Shown one piece after another: positions 35,505-46,965 of a DNA stretch of 64,000 nt. The position numbers and the translations under genes were made by a program. This DNA is from Pandoraea terrae (lineage in GTDB: Bacteria; Pseudomonadota; Gammaproteobacteria; Burkholderiales; Burkholderiaceae). The stretch lies in NCBI RefSeq assembly GCF_902459695.1, contig NZ_CABPRZ010000001.1, forward strand, positions 392,897 through 456,896. Reading direction: 5' to 3'. The notes beneath the pieces are model-generated. The model saw only the letters and a list, made by a program, of their open reading frames with translations. It was not told the origin of the DNA and searched no databases. Position 1 is the stretch's first letter. Each line of letters begins with the position of its first letter.

Positions 35505-37028
35505 ATGACAGCAGCGAGCGCATCGGCGGGCAAGGCTGTGCCCACCGTCAAACATCTGATCAACGGTGCATGGGTCGAGTCACGTGCGAGCGAATGGCGA
35601 GATATCGTCAATCCGGCCACGCAAGCCGTACTCGCCCGTGTACCGTTGGCCAACGCGGACGAAGTCGGCGCCGCCGTGGCTGCGGCACAGGCCGCGTTCG
35701 CGACGTGGAAGACCACGCCGATCGGCGCGCGCTACCGCATCATGCTCAAGTTCCAGGCGCTGATCCGTGCCAATATCGGACGCATCGCCGCCACGTTGTC
35801 GGCCGAGCAGGGCAAGACGTTGCCCGACGCCGAAGGCGACATCATCCGCGGGCTGGAAGTCGTGGAGCACGCCTGTTCGATCGGCACCTTGCAGCTCGGC
35901 GAATTTGCCGAGAACGTTGCCGGCGGCGTCGACACCTACACGCTGCGCCAGCCGATCGGCGTGTGCGCGGGGATCACACCGTTCAACTTCCCGGCCATGA
36001 TCCCGCTGTGGATGTTCCCGATGGCGATCGTCTGCGGCAACACATTCGTGTTGAAGCCGTCGGAGCAGGATCCGTTGTCAACCGTCGAACTGGTTGAACT
36101 CGCCCTCGAAGCCGGTGTGCCGCCGGGCGTGCTCAACGTGATTCACGGCGGGCGTGAAGCCGTCGATGCGCTGTGCGTGCATCCGGACGTCAAGGCGATC
36201 TCGTTCGTCGGCTCGACTGCCGTCGGCACGCACGTCTACCGGCTGGCCAGTGAACACGGCAAGCGCGTGCAGTCGATGATGGGCGCGAAGAACCACGCCG
36301 TGGTAATGCCCGACGCCAATCGTACGCAGACGATCAACGCCTTGCTCGGCGCCGCTTTCGGCGCGGCGGGCCAGCGCTGCATGGCGACGTCGGTCGCAGT
36401 GCTGGTCGGCAAGTCGCGCGAATGGCTGCCGGCGATGGTCGAGAAGGCCAAGACGCTCAAGGTCGGCTCGGGCCAGACACCCGGTGTCGACGTCGGCCCG
36501 GTCGTGTCCCGCGCGGCGAAGGCGCGCGTGCTGAGTCTTATCGAGGCCGGCGAGAAGCAGGGCGCCGAGCTGTTGCTGGACGGCCGGGATGTCAAGGTCG
36601 ACGGATTCCCCGACGGCAATTTCATCGGACCGACGGTGTTCGCGAAAGTGCGTACCGACATGTCGATCTACACCGATGAAATCTTCGGGCCGGTGCTGGT
36701 GACGCTGGAGGTCGACACGCTGGACGAGGCGATTGCACTCGTCAATGCGAATCCGTTCGGCAACGGCACGGGCATCTTCACGCAGAGCGGCGCGGTGGCG
36801 CGCAAGTTCCAGAGCGAGATCGACGTGGGCCAGGTCGGCATCAACATTCCGATTCCGGTGCCGGTGCCGTACTTCAGCTTTACCGGTTCGCGCGGCTCGA
36901 AGCTCGGGGATCTGGGACCTTACGGCAAGCAGGTCGTGCAGTTCTACACGCAGACGAAGACCGTGACATCTCGCTGGTTCGACGACGAGCCCGACACCGG
37001 CGTCAACACGACCATCAGCCTCAAGTAA
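35505..37028 (+). CDS. mmsA: methylmalonate-semialdehyde dehydrogenase (CoA-acylating)
   Basis: 507 residues, ALDH superfamily. Catalytic Cys292 in [11 protein letters not shown]-site FVGSTAVG and the substrate-site [15 protein letters not shown] are typical of MmsA. It converts methylmalonate semialdehyde to propionyl-CoA, the last step of the valine branch. AGGAGAT precedes the ATG. Confidence 0.94.
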   Translation: MTAASASAGKAVPTVKHLINGAWVESRASEWRDIVNPATQAVLARVPLANADEVGAAVAAAQAAFATWKTTPIGARYRIMLKFQALIRANIGRIAATLSAEQGKTLPDAEGDIIRGLEVVEHACSIGTLQLGEFAENVAGGVDTYTLRQPIGVCAGITPFNFPAMIPLWMFPMAIVCGNTFVLKPSEQDPLSTVELVELALEAGVPPGVLNVIHGGREAVDALCVHPDVKAISFVGSTAVGTHVYRLASEHGKRVQSMMGAKNHAVVMPDANRTQTINALLGAAFGAAGQRCMATSVAVLVGKSREWLPAMVEKAKTLKVGSGQTPGVDVGPVVSRAAKARVLSLIEAGEKQGAELLLDGRDVKVDGFPDGNFIGPTVFAKVRTDMSIYTDEIFGPVLVTLEVDTLDEAIALVNANPFGNGTGIFTQSGAVARKFQSEIDVGQVGINIPIPVPVPYFSFTGSRGSKLGDLGPYGKQVVQFYTQTKTVTSRWFDDEPDTGVNTTISLK

Positions 37029-37041
37029 GCGGAGCGCCCTC

Positions 37042-37944
37042 ATGACGACCATCGGATTCATCGGACTGGGCAATATGGGCGCGCCGATGGCGCACAATCT
37101 GCGCCGTGCCGGTCACGACGTCGTGGTGTGCGACGTCAACCCGCGCGCGGTGGCCGAGCTCGAGGCGGCGGGCGCGCAGACCGCAGCCTCGCCGCGCGAG
37201 GTCGCCGAGCGCTGCGGGATCGTCATCACGATGCTGCCGGCGTCCGTGCATGTGCGCGCCGTGTATCTCGGCGACACGGGCGTGCTGGCAGGCGTGAAGC
37301 CGGAGACGATTCTGATCGATTCGAGCACGATCGACCCGCAGACGGCGCGCGACGTGATTGCGGCGGCCCATGCCAAGGGCTGCCAGATGGCCGATGCGCC
37401 GGTCTCCGGCGGCACAGGCGGCGCGCAGGCCGGCACGCTGACGTTCATGGTCGGCGCCGACGACGCACTGTTCGAGCGTATCAAGCCGGTGCTTGCCGGC
37501 ATGGGGCGCAATATCGTCCATTGCGGCGGCCCGGGCAACGGCCAGGTCGCGAAGATCTGCAACAACCTCGTACTCGGCATTTCGATGATCGGCGTGGCCG
37601 AGGCGATGGCGTTGGGCGACAAGCTGGGCATTGACGCGAAGGTTCTGGCAGGGGTGCTGAATACCTCGACGGGCCGTTGCTGGAGCTCGGACACGTACAA
37701 CCCCTGGCCGGGAGTGATCGAGACCGCTCCGGCGGGACGCGGCTACACGGGCGGTTTCGGCAGCGATCTCATGCTCAAGGATCTCGGGCTCGCGAACGAA
37801 GCGGGCAAGGCCGCGAAACAGCCGGTATTGATGGGTGCGCTGGCGCAGCAGCTTTATCAGTTGTTCTCGACGCAAGGCCATGGCGGGCTCGACTTCTCGG
37901 CCATCGTCAACCTCTACCGTGCCGGCGAGTCCGGCAACGCCTGA
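37042..37944 (+). CDS. mmsB: 3-hydroxyisobutyrate dehydrogenase
   Basis: 300 residues, beta-hydroxyacid dehydrogenase family. N-terminal NAD motif GFIGLGNMGAPMAHNL, substrate signature DAPVSGGTGGAQAGTL and the catalytic lysine in GNGQVAKICNN. Oxidises 3-hydroxyisobutyrate to methylmalonate semialdehyde for MmsA. It starts 13 bp after mmsA. Confidence 0.94.
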   Translation: MTTIGFIGLGNMGAPMAHNLRRAGHDVVVCDVNPRAVAELEAAGAQTAASPREVAERCGIVITMLPASVHVRAVYLGDTGVLAGVKPETILIDSSTIDPQTARDVIAAAHAKGCQMADAPVSGGTGGAQAGTLTFMVGADDALFERIKPVLAGMGRNIVHCGGPGNGQVAKICNNLVLGISMIGVAEAMALGDKLGIDAKVLAGVLNTSTGRCWSSDTYNPWPGVIETAPAGRGYTGGFGSDLMLKDLGLANEAGKAAKQPVLMGALAQQLYQLFSTQGHGGLDFSAIVNLYRAGESGNA

Positions 37945-37956
37945 CAGGAGTCGTCC

Positions 37957-38727
37957 ATGATCGATTGCCAAATTGACGGCGGCATCGCGACGCTCACGTT
38001 GCGCAACCCGCCCGCGAATACCTTTACCGCCGAGAGTCTCGAGCAGCTGACGCAACTGGTGCATGAACTCGACGCCAACCGCTCGGTGTGCGCTGCGGTC
38101 ATCACCGGCGACGGTCAGAAGTTCTTCTCGGCCGGCGCCGACCTGAAAAGCTTTGCCGATGGCGACCGTGCGCGCGCCCGCCTGATGTCGCAACGCTTCG
38201 GCGCGGCGTTCGAGGCATTGCAGCAGGCGCGCTTCGTCACGATTGCCGCGATCAACGGTTATGCGATGGGGGGGGGACTGGAGTGCGCGCTGGCATGCGA
38301 CATCCGCGTGGCCGAATCGCAGGCGCAAATGGCACTGCCCGAACCGGCGGTGGGTTTGCTGCCCTGCGGTTGCGGCACGCAGACGCTGCCGTGGCTGGTC
38401 GGCGAAGGTTGGGCCAAGCGGATGATCCTGACGGGGGAGCGCGTGGACGCCGCGACGGCGCTGCGCATTGGACTGGTCGAGGAATTGACCCCGGCCGGCG
38501 GCGCGTATGAAGCGGCAATGACGATGGCGCGGCGCGCGGTTGCGTTGAGTCCGGCCGCGACAGCCGCCAGCAAGCAATTGATCCATGCGGCGCGCGAAGG
38601 TGTGCCGCGCCGCGCGGCGCTGGCGCTGGAGCGCGAGCGTTTCGTCGATTTGTTCGACGGGCCCGACCAGCAGGAGGGCGTCAACGCATTCCTGGAGAAG
38701 CGCGCGCCGGTCTGGCAGGACCGTTGA
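37957..38727 (+). CDS. enoyl-CoA hydratase
   Basis: 256 residues, crotonase fold. The oxyanion-hole pieces FFSAGADLKSF and GYAMGGGLECALACD are clear; the acidic catalytic position lies around LPEPAVGLLP. It would hydrate methacrylyl-CoA to 3-hydroxyisobutyryl-CoA in this operon. It begins 12 bp after mmsB and has GGAG in that gap. Confidence 0.9.
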   Translation: MIDCQIDGGIATLTLRNPPANTFTAESLEQLTQLVHELDANRSVCAAVITGDGQKFFSAGADLKSFADGDRARARLMSQRFGAAFEALQQARFVTIAAINGYAMGGGLECALACDIRVAESQAQMALPEPAVGLLPCGCGTQTLPWLVGEGWAKRMILTGERVDAATALRIGLVEELTPAGGAYEAAMTMARRAVALSPAATAASKQLIHAAREGVPRRAALALERERFVDLFDGPDQQEGVNAFLEKRAPVWQDR

Positions 38728-38747
38728 GGACATCGGGAGACGACAGC

Positions 38748-39875
38748 GTGAACCTGTATGACGGCGCCGTGGCGGCGCAAGATGAAGTCCTGTTCGAAGT
38801 GGTCAACTGCATCGGCGTGGTGACACTGAATCGCCCGCGCGCACTGAACGCGTTGTCGCACGGCATGATTCGTGCGATCTCGGCGCAAATGACCGCGTGG
38901 GCCACGGACGACGATGTGAAGGCGGTGCTCGTCGAAGGCGCAGGCGATAAGGCGTTTTGTGCCGGCGGCGACGTTCGGGCCTTGTACGACAGCCGCCTCA
39001 CGGGCGGCACGTTGCACCACGAATTCTTCGTCGACGAGTACCGTCTCAACTATTTGACGCACCGCTATCCGAAGCCGTATCTGGCGTTGCTCGACGGCAT
39101 AGTGATGGGGGGCGGCATGGGCCTGTCGCAGGGCGCTGCGCTGCGCCTGGTGACGGACAAGACGCGGTTGGCCATGCCCGAGACCGGCATTGGCCTGTTC
39201 CCGGATGTCGGTGCGAGCTGGTTCATGGGGCGGGTCGCCGTCACGCTGTCGCGCTATCTCGGGATTGCCGGCGTAACGATCGGCGCGGCGGACGCGCTTT
39301 ATGCCGGCCTGGCCGATCTCTGGTTGCCGGGCGATGCGCCGACCCACGTGCGTGAGCGACTCTGGTCGCTCGACTGGGACGCGGGCAATACGGCGGATCC
39401 GCTTGCCCAGTTGCGCGATGCATTGGCGCCGCTGGGACGCACGTGGGCCGAGGATCCGCCGTTGGCGCGAGAGCGGGTGTCCGTCGACCGTCACTTCAGC
39501 GCGCCGGACGTCGCGGGGATTGTGGCTTCGTTGGCCGCTGATGCGGATTCGGCGTGGGCGCGCGATACCCTCATGCTGTTGCAATCGCGCTCGCCGCTGA
39601 TGATGTGCGTGACGGACCGGCAATTGGCGTTGGGCCGCCGCCTGGACCTGGCCGATTGTTTCAGGCTCGAGCTGGGGCTGGGTTACCGCGCGTTTGAGGA
39701 CGGCGATTTCATGGAAGGGGTGCGCGCGTTGCTCGTTGACAAGGACAAGCAGCCGCGCTGGCGTCCGGCCGCTTTGGCGCAGGTGACGCCGGCGCGGATC
39801 GAGGCATTTTTCACCTCGCCATGGGCATCCGCATCGCATCCGTTGGCCGATCTCGGGAAATCGGCGGATTCCTGA
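38748..39875 (+). CDS. 3-hydroxyisobutyryl-CoA hydrolase
   Basis: 375 residues, crotonase superfamily, longer than a hydratase and with the HIBYL-CoA hydrolase features: FCAGGDVRALYD, GIVMGGGMGLSQGA, and MPETGIGLFPDVGASWF. It releases free 3-hydroxyisobutyrate for MmsB. GTG start with GGGAGA seven bases upstream; the 20-bp gap to the hydratase indicates co-transcription. Last gene of the set. Confidence 0.92.
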   Translation: MNLYDGAVAAQDEVLFEVVNCIGVVTLNRPRALNALSHGMIRAISAQMTAWATDDDVKAVLVEGAGDKAFCAGGDVRALYDSRLTGGTLHHEFFVDEYRLNYLTHRYPKPYLALLDGIVMGGGMGLSQGAALRLVTDKTRLAMPETGIGLFPDVGASWFMGRVAVTLSRYLGIAGVTIGAADALYAGLADLWLPGDAPTHVRERLWSLDWDAGNTADPLAQLRDALAPLGRTWAEDPPLARERVSVDRHFSAPDVAGIVASLAADADSAWARDTLMLLQSRSPLMMCVTDRQLALGRRLDLADCFRLELGLGYRAFEDGDFMEGVRALLVDKDKQPRWRPAALAQVTPARIEAFFTSPWASASHPLADLGKSADS

Positions 39876-39933
39876 CATCGGCTCATGCGACAATGCCGGT
39901 TTTGCGGACCGCCGCACAACCGTTGGAGTCCCG

Positions 39934-40491
39934 ATGCTCGTCGACATCGCACGTCTGCTGCTTGACCTCGTTTTTTCCCTATTCGGCGCCTTGCTGATAT
40001 TGCGCGCCTGGTCGCAGGCTTCGCGCCTGCCGCCGCGCAATCCCATGTCGCAGGGTGTGTTTCAGGTCACGAACTGGCTCGTCTTGCCGTTGCGCCGTGT
40101 GATACCGGGCGTGGGCGGCGTCGATTGGGCGTGTCTGATCGGCGCGTGGCTTTGCGCGATCATTTATCTCGTACTGATGACCAGCGTCGCGGGCGGCATG
40201 CCGCTGGCGGTTTTTCCTCGCGGTCTTGCCGTGGCGGCGGTATTGGTGCTGAAGTGGGGCGTCAATCTGGTGATGTGGCTGACGCTCTTGATGGCGGTGC
40301 TGTCGTGGGTCAATCCGCGTTCGGTGGCGATGCCGATTCTCCAGCATCTGCTCGATCCGATGTTGCGGCCGATTCGCCGGGTGATGCCGTTGATCGGCGG
40401 CTTCGATCTGTCGCCGCTGGTGCTGTTCCTGCTGATGCAGATTGCGGTGATCGTGCTGTCGCGCTTAAGCCTGTTCTTCGCGATGCTGTGA
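39934..40491 (+). CDS. yggT: YggT family membrane protein
   Basis: 185 residues with two YggT repeats, each a pair of membrane segments followed by an NP..Q.......P.RR(V)(I/M)P motif (FQVTNWLVLPLRRVIPGVGG and LDPMLRPIRRVMPLIGG). Family roles are ill defined, with links to cell division, osmotic stress and plastid thylakoid organisation. Preceded by TTGGAGTCCCG. Its 3' end overlaps the minus-strand neighbour by 27 bp. Confidence 0.88.
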   Translation: MLVDIARLLLDLVFSLFGALLILRAWSQASRLPPRNPMSQGVFQVTNWLVLPLRRVIPGVGGVDWACLIGAWLCAIIYLVLMTSVAGGMPLAVFPRGLAVAAVLVLKWGVNLVMWLTLLMAVLSWVNPRSVAMPILQHLLDPMLRPIRRVMPLIGGFDLSPLVLFLLMQIAVIVLSRLSLFFAML

Positions 40492-40758
40492 GGCGTGCGC
40501 CGCGCCGGCGAGGCTTGCGCCGCCGCCGGTCGCGCACGTGCGCGCCGGCGGCGGCGTTTGCAGACCGAGCCGGCGCAGCAATTCGCGACCGTTGGCGGTG
40601 ACGACGACGCGGGGCTCGCCGGCGGCGGAACTGATTTGTACCACGAGCCGTTGTTGTTCCAGTGCGGCGAGATCCGGTGGATCGATCGCGTCGAGATCAG
40701 CGGGGCCGAGCGACGCGGCCGCGAGCAGCAGTGTGGCGATTTCGTGCGGACTCAACAT
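40465..40758 (-). CDS. small soluble protein, function unknown
   Basis: 97 residues: LSPHEIATLLLAAASLGPAD, then a small helical and beta part ending RELLRRLGL, then an Ala/Pro-rich tail. It looks like a short winged-helix-like protein, but the family is not recognised. AAGGAG at a good distance supports the ATG at 40758. It overlaps the end of yggT tail to tail. Confidence 0.65.
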   Translation of the reverse strand: MLSPHEIATLLLAAASLGPADLDAIDPPDLAALEQQRLVVQISSAAGEPRVVVTANGRELLRRLGLQTPPPARTCATGGGASLAGAAHASQHREEQA

Positions 40759-41190
40759 GACGGGCTCCTTGACGTGCGTTTTGCTGCAGGGGCAACTCAG
40801 CATAGCGGGCGAATGTAAGCATGCCGCTACGGGTTTGTTACCGGCCGTTACGGCGGTGGATGCCGGCGGGTGACGGTGCGACCGAATCTCTTGCAGTACA
40901 GATTACCGGGGCGGACGTGCGCGCGGCGGATGCCCGCGTCGCTATGCCGCATTGGACCTCTGGGCCCCGCATGCGTCGTTCGACCATGGGGAACGAATTC
41001 GGTTCTCGATATTTTTCCCGGGGTGAGAAGCGGGTAGAATCGGGCCTCGTTCGACAGGGGGGGCCTTGCCGCAACGGCTGCAGTCCCAGGTTTCCCCAGT
41101 TCTCCATATCGATTGGCGCCGCCGCGAGGCGGTGCGCCGGGTTGCTGCCGAGTGAAACGGCGGGGGCCCGCCGTTTACCGGATCCCGCTA
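40759..41190. other. intergenic region upstream of the diguanylate cyclase
   Basis: 432 bp without a supported gene. TAGAAT at 41035-41040 is a plausible -10 box for the plus-strand cyclase gene; the -35 side (TTTTTC) is poor. No repeats or operators were recognised. Confidence 0.35.
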
Positions 41191-42267
41191 GTGTCCTACC
41201 GACTGCTTACCGTATTGCGTCTTGCCCCGCCGGCGGATGCCGAAGCCTTCGCGCATTACCAGCTTATCCATTTGACGCCGCTCATGCGCGCACTGTCAGG
41301 GTGCGGCACGGGGGCGTTTGTCGTCGCGGTGGTGATCGGCTGGCAGGCCGGCGTTCTGGTGGGCGGGCTGTCCTGGCTCGCAATGGTTTCGTTGTGGCTG
41401 ACGGGCATCGCGCTCGTGGCCTGGCGCGAGCACAGTTATCGTTCGGGCCTGATTCTGAGTTTCATGCATTTGCTCAGCATCGAAGCGGGCGTCGTATTGT
41501 TCGTTGCTGCGGGCGGCGCGAGTCTGGAGTGGGCGGTGCCGGTGTTCGGGCTGCTGCCGGTGGCGACCAGTCCGGTCTGGACGTCGCCGCGCACGTTCGC
41601 TGCGGCAATGGCCAGCGCGGTACTTTATCCGGCGTTGTTGTTCGCGCTGGTGCCGAGCTCGTACGATCTGACGGTGCGCGGGGTGCTGTTTCTCGGGATC
41701 GGGGTATCGGCGGCGTTCGTGATCCATGCGTACTTCGTGCGCATTTTGCGGGCGCACTTCGCGCTGGAAATGGAGTTGCGGGCGCAGGCGCACACCGATG
41801 CGTTGACCGGTGTCTGGACGCGGCGTCATTTCACCCATCTGGCGACGGAGGCAATTGCGCGGGCACGCGCGCATGAAGCGCCGGTGTGTGCGTTGTATCT
41901 GGATGTCGACCGGTTCAAGGCAATCAACGATACGTACGGTCACGCCACTGGCGACCGGGCGCTTTCGATGGTGGCGCACGTGCTGCGCGGGAATGTGCGT
42001 CCGTGCGACATCATGGGGCGGCTTGGCGGCGACGAGTTCGCGGTCGTACTGCCGGGGGCAACGTTGGCGGTGGCTTCGAAGGTGGCGGAGCGGGTGCGGG
42101 CGGCGATGTCGTCCGTGCCGGTGCTGACAGACGATTTGTGTGTGAGTATCGGCGTTGCGCAATTGCGGGCGGATGGCGATCTCGGCAGGTTGTTGGCCGA
42201 AGCGGACGTGGCGCTCATCAGCGCCAAGGACGGCGGGCGTAATCGCGTGGTGCGCAGTGTGGCGTAG
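41191..42267 (+). CDS. diguanylate cyclase with membrane N-domain
   Basis: 358 residues from a GTG start. About five or six membrane segments (residues 40-185) lead to a GGDEF domain with the intact active-site GGDEF at 279-283 and an inhibitory I-site RPCD placed five residues before it. It makes c-di-GMP and is probably product-inhibited. The PilZ protein at 16153-17154 is a possible downstream receptor, but no direct link is seen. The start codon is uncertain. Confidence 0.85.
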   Translation: MSYRLLTVLRLAPPADAEAFAHYQLIHLTPLMRALSGCGTGAFVVAVVIGWQAGVLVGGLSWLAMVSLWLTGIALVAWREHSYRSGLILSFMHLLSIEAGVVLFVAAGGASLEWAVPVFGLLPVATSPVWTSPRTFAAAMASAVLYPALLFALVPSSYDLTVRGVLFLGIGVSAAFVIHAYFVRILRAHFALEMELRAQAHTDALTGVWTRRHFTHLATEAIARARAHEAPVCALYLDVDRFKAINDTYGHATGDRALSMVAHVLRGNVRPCDIMGRLGGDEFAVVLPGATLAVASKVAERVRAAMSSVPVLTDDLCVSIGVAQLRADGDLGRLLAEADVALISAKDGGRNRVVRSVA

Positions 42268-42288
42268 TGGGGGGCTTTTTCCGAGTAG

Positions 42289-42367
42289 GGACCCGCTTTT
42301 CACGCTCGCGACAGCCGCTTTATCCGAGGCAGGACCCGCTTTCTGCGCTCGCGCCAGCCGCTTTATC
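42289..42367. repeat. two tandem 36-bp repeats
   Basis: Two imperfect direct copies, 42289-42324 and 42332-42367, with a 43-bp period. Each starts GGACCCGCTTT and ends CAGCCGCTTTATC around a CGCTCGCG core. A weaker third trace (GACCCGCTTCACACTC) occurs near 42463. They lie in a 690-bp gene-free stretch after the cyclase. Confidence 0.75.
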
Positions 42368-42412
42368 GACCCTCCTTCCGCTCCCGGAGCACACGTCCGC
42401 TGCAGGAGGGTC
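42368..42412. repeat. inverted repeat next to the tandem repeats
   Basis: GACCCTCCT (42368-42376) and AGGAGGGTC (42404-42412) form a perfect 9-bp stem with a 27-base loop, directly abutting the second tandem copy. No T tract follows on either strand, so it is not a typical terminator. The rest of 42413-42905 holds nothing I can support. Confidence 0.6.
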
Positions 42413-42905
42413 AATAAAACGGCACCGACGTTACCGTGCCTTTGATTCCCGGTCCGTCGAAGACCCGCTTCACACTCCCCCACGCGACACTTTGCCCTCC
42501 GTAACCGCCGCCAGTGCGGCACTCCCAGCGACGGTCCCTACAGCCAAAGTGTCGTGAGACCCAGTCGTTCATCGGCCCGGGGGCAGCATCGCAATCACTG
42601 TCAGCATGGCTTGCCTCGCGGGTGCTCCCCTCGATGCACGACGACGGCAATGGCGCTGGTTTTGCGCAGCAAAAGTAGCTCCGTTGGCGGCCCCGGGCGC
42701 TGGAGAGGGCGCACGCCCGGCAAATTGAGACGGTGTTTTATGCATTGTCGAGGAACCGCCATACGGGTATGTCCTAGGTGCCCCGAAGCACCCTCGATTT
42801 TCATCCGAAAAACCATTTGATAACAAAGACTTGTCCGCGTTTGACACGTCTTGGGAACATGTCTCGTCCCCGTTTTGCCTTATTTTTTTTCTTTTGAAGG
42901 GTTGT

Positions 42906-42930
42906 GGATGTAAATATACTTTCTTCATCC
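42906..42930 (+). promoter_or_regulatory. -10 box within an imperfect palindrome before the RpiR operon
   Basis: GGATG (42906-42910) and CATCC (42926-42930) bound an AT-rich imperfect palindrome containing TATACT (42915-42920), a good -10 hexamer 38 bp before the ATG. RpiR-type regulators bind such AT-rich dyads, so autoregulation is plausible. The -35 region is weak (TTGAAG at 15 bp). Confidence 0.4.
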
Positions 42931-42957
42931 CGTTGACATCGAGTTTCCCCCGTCCCG

Positions 42958-43932
42958 ATGAAGATTGTCTCTCCGGCCCCCGACGCTGATTTGCCGCTGA
43001 CCGAGCGGATCGCGCGCGCCATGCCCGAACTCACCCGTGCCCAACAGCGCATGGCTGCGTTCGTGCTCGACAATACGTTTCGGGCCGCCACGATGCGTAT
43101 CGACGAATTCGCCGAAGCCGTCGGTGTGTCCATCGCCACCGTGAATCGCTTCTCCCGCGCGCTCGGCTTCGACGGTTATCCGCAATGCCGCGCCGCCATG
43201 GTGCGCGGTTTCGAAGCCACGCTCGCGCCGATCGAGAATCTGCGCAGCAGCAAGGCGCAGGTCACCTCCGTCGGTGATTTGATCGCCAATTCGCTTACGC
43301 AGGCCATTCAGAATCTTGAGTGGACCCGCCGCGCACTCGACGCCGGAACCTGCGAGCGTGCCGTCGAAGCGATTCTCGGGGCCCGCCGTATCTATATTCT
43401 CGGGCTCGGCGCGAGCGGGTACCTCGCCGGTTTGCTGCATCACGGGCTCGATCCCTATTGCGAGAATGTACAGGCGGTCGTCGGCGCCGGCGGCTCCACG
43501 CACGCCGCCCGTCAATTGTTCAAGCTGCGGGAGGACGATCTCGTCATCGCACTCGGCTTTCCCCGCTATGTCATCGACACGGTTACGCTGTGCCGCCGCC
43601 TGCGCGCACGCAATGTGCCGATGCTGGTGATCACCGATAGCCCGACGTCGCCACTCGCGCCGCTCGGCGCCATCACGCTGTTCGTGCGCGCGACGCGCCG
43701 CATCGGCAGCAATTCGGAAAGCAGCGTGCTCGCCATGATCGACGCACTGTGCGAAGCGGTGGCGCAGCAAGCGCAGCACTCAGTGGAACGCACCACGGAA
43801 TTGACCGATTTCCTGCTGCCGTGGCTCGATGTGACCACCGCAGCCGCCGCCAAACCCGGCCCCGGCAATCGTGCCGCGACGGACGATAAGCCGAATCCGC
43901 CGGCCAAAGTCAAGAAGGACTCCGCGATATGA
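42958..43932 (+). CDS. RpiR/MurR-family transcriptional regulator
   Basis: 324 residues. N-terminal HTH_6 domain (RIARAMPELTRAQQRMAAFV ... VSIATVNRFSRALGF) and a C-terminal SIS sugar-isomerase domain (YILGLGASGYLAG, VGAGGS, VIALGFPRY). The tail is Pro/Lys-rich. It overlaps iaaA by 4 bp, making it first in the peptide operon and its probable regulator. The ligand may be a phosphorylated sugar or a cell-wall-derived compound. Confidence 0.9.
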   Translation: MKIVSPAPDADLPLTERIARAMPELTRAQQRMAAFVLDNTFRAATMRIDEFAEAVGVSIATVNRFSRALGFDGYPQCRAAMVRGFEATLAPIENLRSSKAQVTSVGDLIANSLTQAIQNLEWTRRALDAGTCERAVEAILGARRIYILGLGASGYLAGLLHHGLDPYCENVQAVVGAGGSTHAARQLFKLREDDLVIALGFPRYVIDTVTLCRRLRARNVPMLVITDSPTSPLAPLGAITLFVRATRRIGSNSESSVLAMIDALCEAVAQQAQHSVERTTELTDFLLPWLDVTTAAAAKPGPGNRAATDDKPNPPAKVKKDSAI

Positions 43933-44900
43933 CGCAATCCCCCGCTCGCGCGGTCATCGCCATTCATGGCGGCGCCGGCACGATCAGCCGCGATACGCCC
44001 GCCATCGAGGTGAAGGCCTATCACGATGCGCTCGCAGATATTCTGCGCGCCGGACAAACGATTCTCGCCAGCGGCGGCAGTGCGCTCGACGCGGTCACCG
44101 AAGCGGTGCGCCTGCTCGAGGACTGCCCGCGCTTCAACGCAGGCCGCGGGGCTGTGTTTACTCACGCGGGCACGCACGAGCTCGACGCGGCGATCATGGA
44201 CGGCACGACGCTCGACGCCGGTGCGATCGCGTGCGTCCACCAGATCCGTAATCCAATTCTCGCGGCGCGTGCCGTGCTCGAGAAAAGTGAACACGTGTTG
44301 CTGGTCGGCAAGGGCGCGGAAGCGTTCGCCGACGCGCACGGCATCGCGTCGGTCACGCCCGATTATTACTTTACGCAAGCCCGCTACGCGCAGTGGCAAC
44401 GCGCGCTCGCCGCTGCCGCCGTGCAACTGGATCACGATATGCCGCTGAAGGTCAACGGCGGTGACGAACCGATCGATCCGGATTCGAAGTTGGGCACAGT
44501 CGGCGCCGTCGCTTGCGACCTGGATGGCCGCGTCGCCGCAGCGACCTCGACCGGGGGGATGACCAACAAGGCCGTCGGCCGCGTCGGGGATTCGCCCATC
44601 ATCGGCGCCGGCTGCTATGCCAATAATGCCAGCGCGGCCGTGTCGGCCACGGGGACGGGCGAAGCGTTCATGCGAACGGTCGCCGCGTATGACGTCGGCG
44701 CGCTCATGATGTACGCAGGGCTGTCGCTCGAAGACGCCGCGACGCGCGTGGTCAGCGAGAAGCTCGCCAGCGTCGGCGGCCGAGGCGGTCTCATCGCCGT
44801 CGATGCGCACGGCAATGTGTGCCTGCCGTTCAACACGGAAGGGATGTATCGCGGCGTGGCTCGCGTGGGTGAAGCGCCCATGACGGCGATTCACGCGTAA
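43929..44900 (+). CDS. iaaA: isoaspartyl peptidase / L-asparaginase (Ntn hydrolase)
   Basis: 323 residues, plant-type asparaginase family. It self-cleaves before T190 (KLGT, then VGAVACD), which becomes the nucleophile; AIHGGAG near the start and GGMTNK after the cleavage site are characteristic. It removes beta-aspartyl residues from dipeptides and asparagine. Relatives stand before the gsi operon in enterobacteria too, which supports joint use with the importer. Confidence 0.92.
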   Translation: MTQSPARAVIAIHGGAGTISRDTPAIEVKAYHDALADILRAGQTILASGGSALDAVTEAVRLLEDCPRFNAGRGAVFTHAGTHELDAAIMDGTTLDAGAIACVHQIRNPILAARAVLEKSEHVLLVGKGAEAFADAHGIASVTPDYYFTQARYAQWQRALAAAAVQLDHDMPLKVNGGDEPIDPDSKLGTVGAVACDLDGRVAAATSTGGMTNKAVGRVGDSPIIGAGCYANNASAAVSATGTGEAFMRTVAAYDVGALMMYAGLSLEDAATRVVSEKLASVGGRGGLIAVDAHGNVCLPFNTEGMYRGVARVGEAPMTAIHA

Positions 44901-45010
44901 TGCGTCGGTAGGTAAGCATCAACGAGGGACGGTCCTTGGCGGGACTGTTCGTAACAGGTGCCGGGCGAGCTCGCGCCGGTATCGCAGGGCCAGCAAGAGC
45001 GAGGTAGCGC

Positions 45011-46897
<1,887 letters not shown>

Positions 46898-46965
46898 AGC
46901 AGGAAAACCCGTCCGTCCGGGCCGCAGCGTCCGGCGGGATTTTGTCAGACCAGAAGGAGAGTCAG

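Noticed and set aside
42569..42928. Minus-strand open frame of 119 codons in the gap before the RpiR gene
   Set aside because: No start signal or domain was found, and it runs through the promoter palindrome of the RpiR operon.
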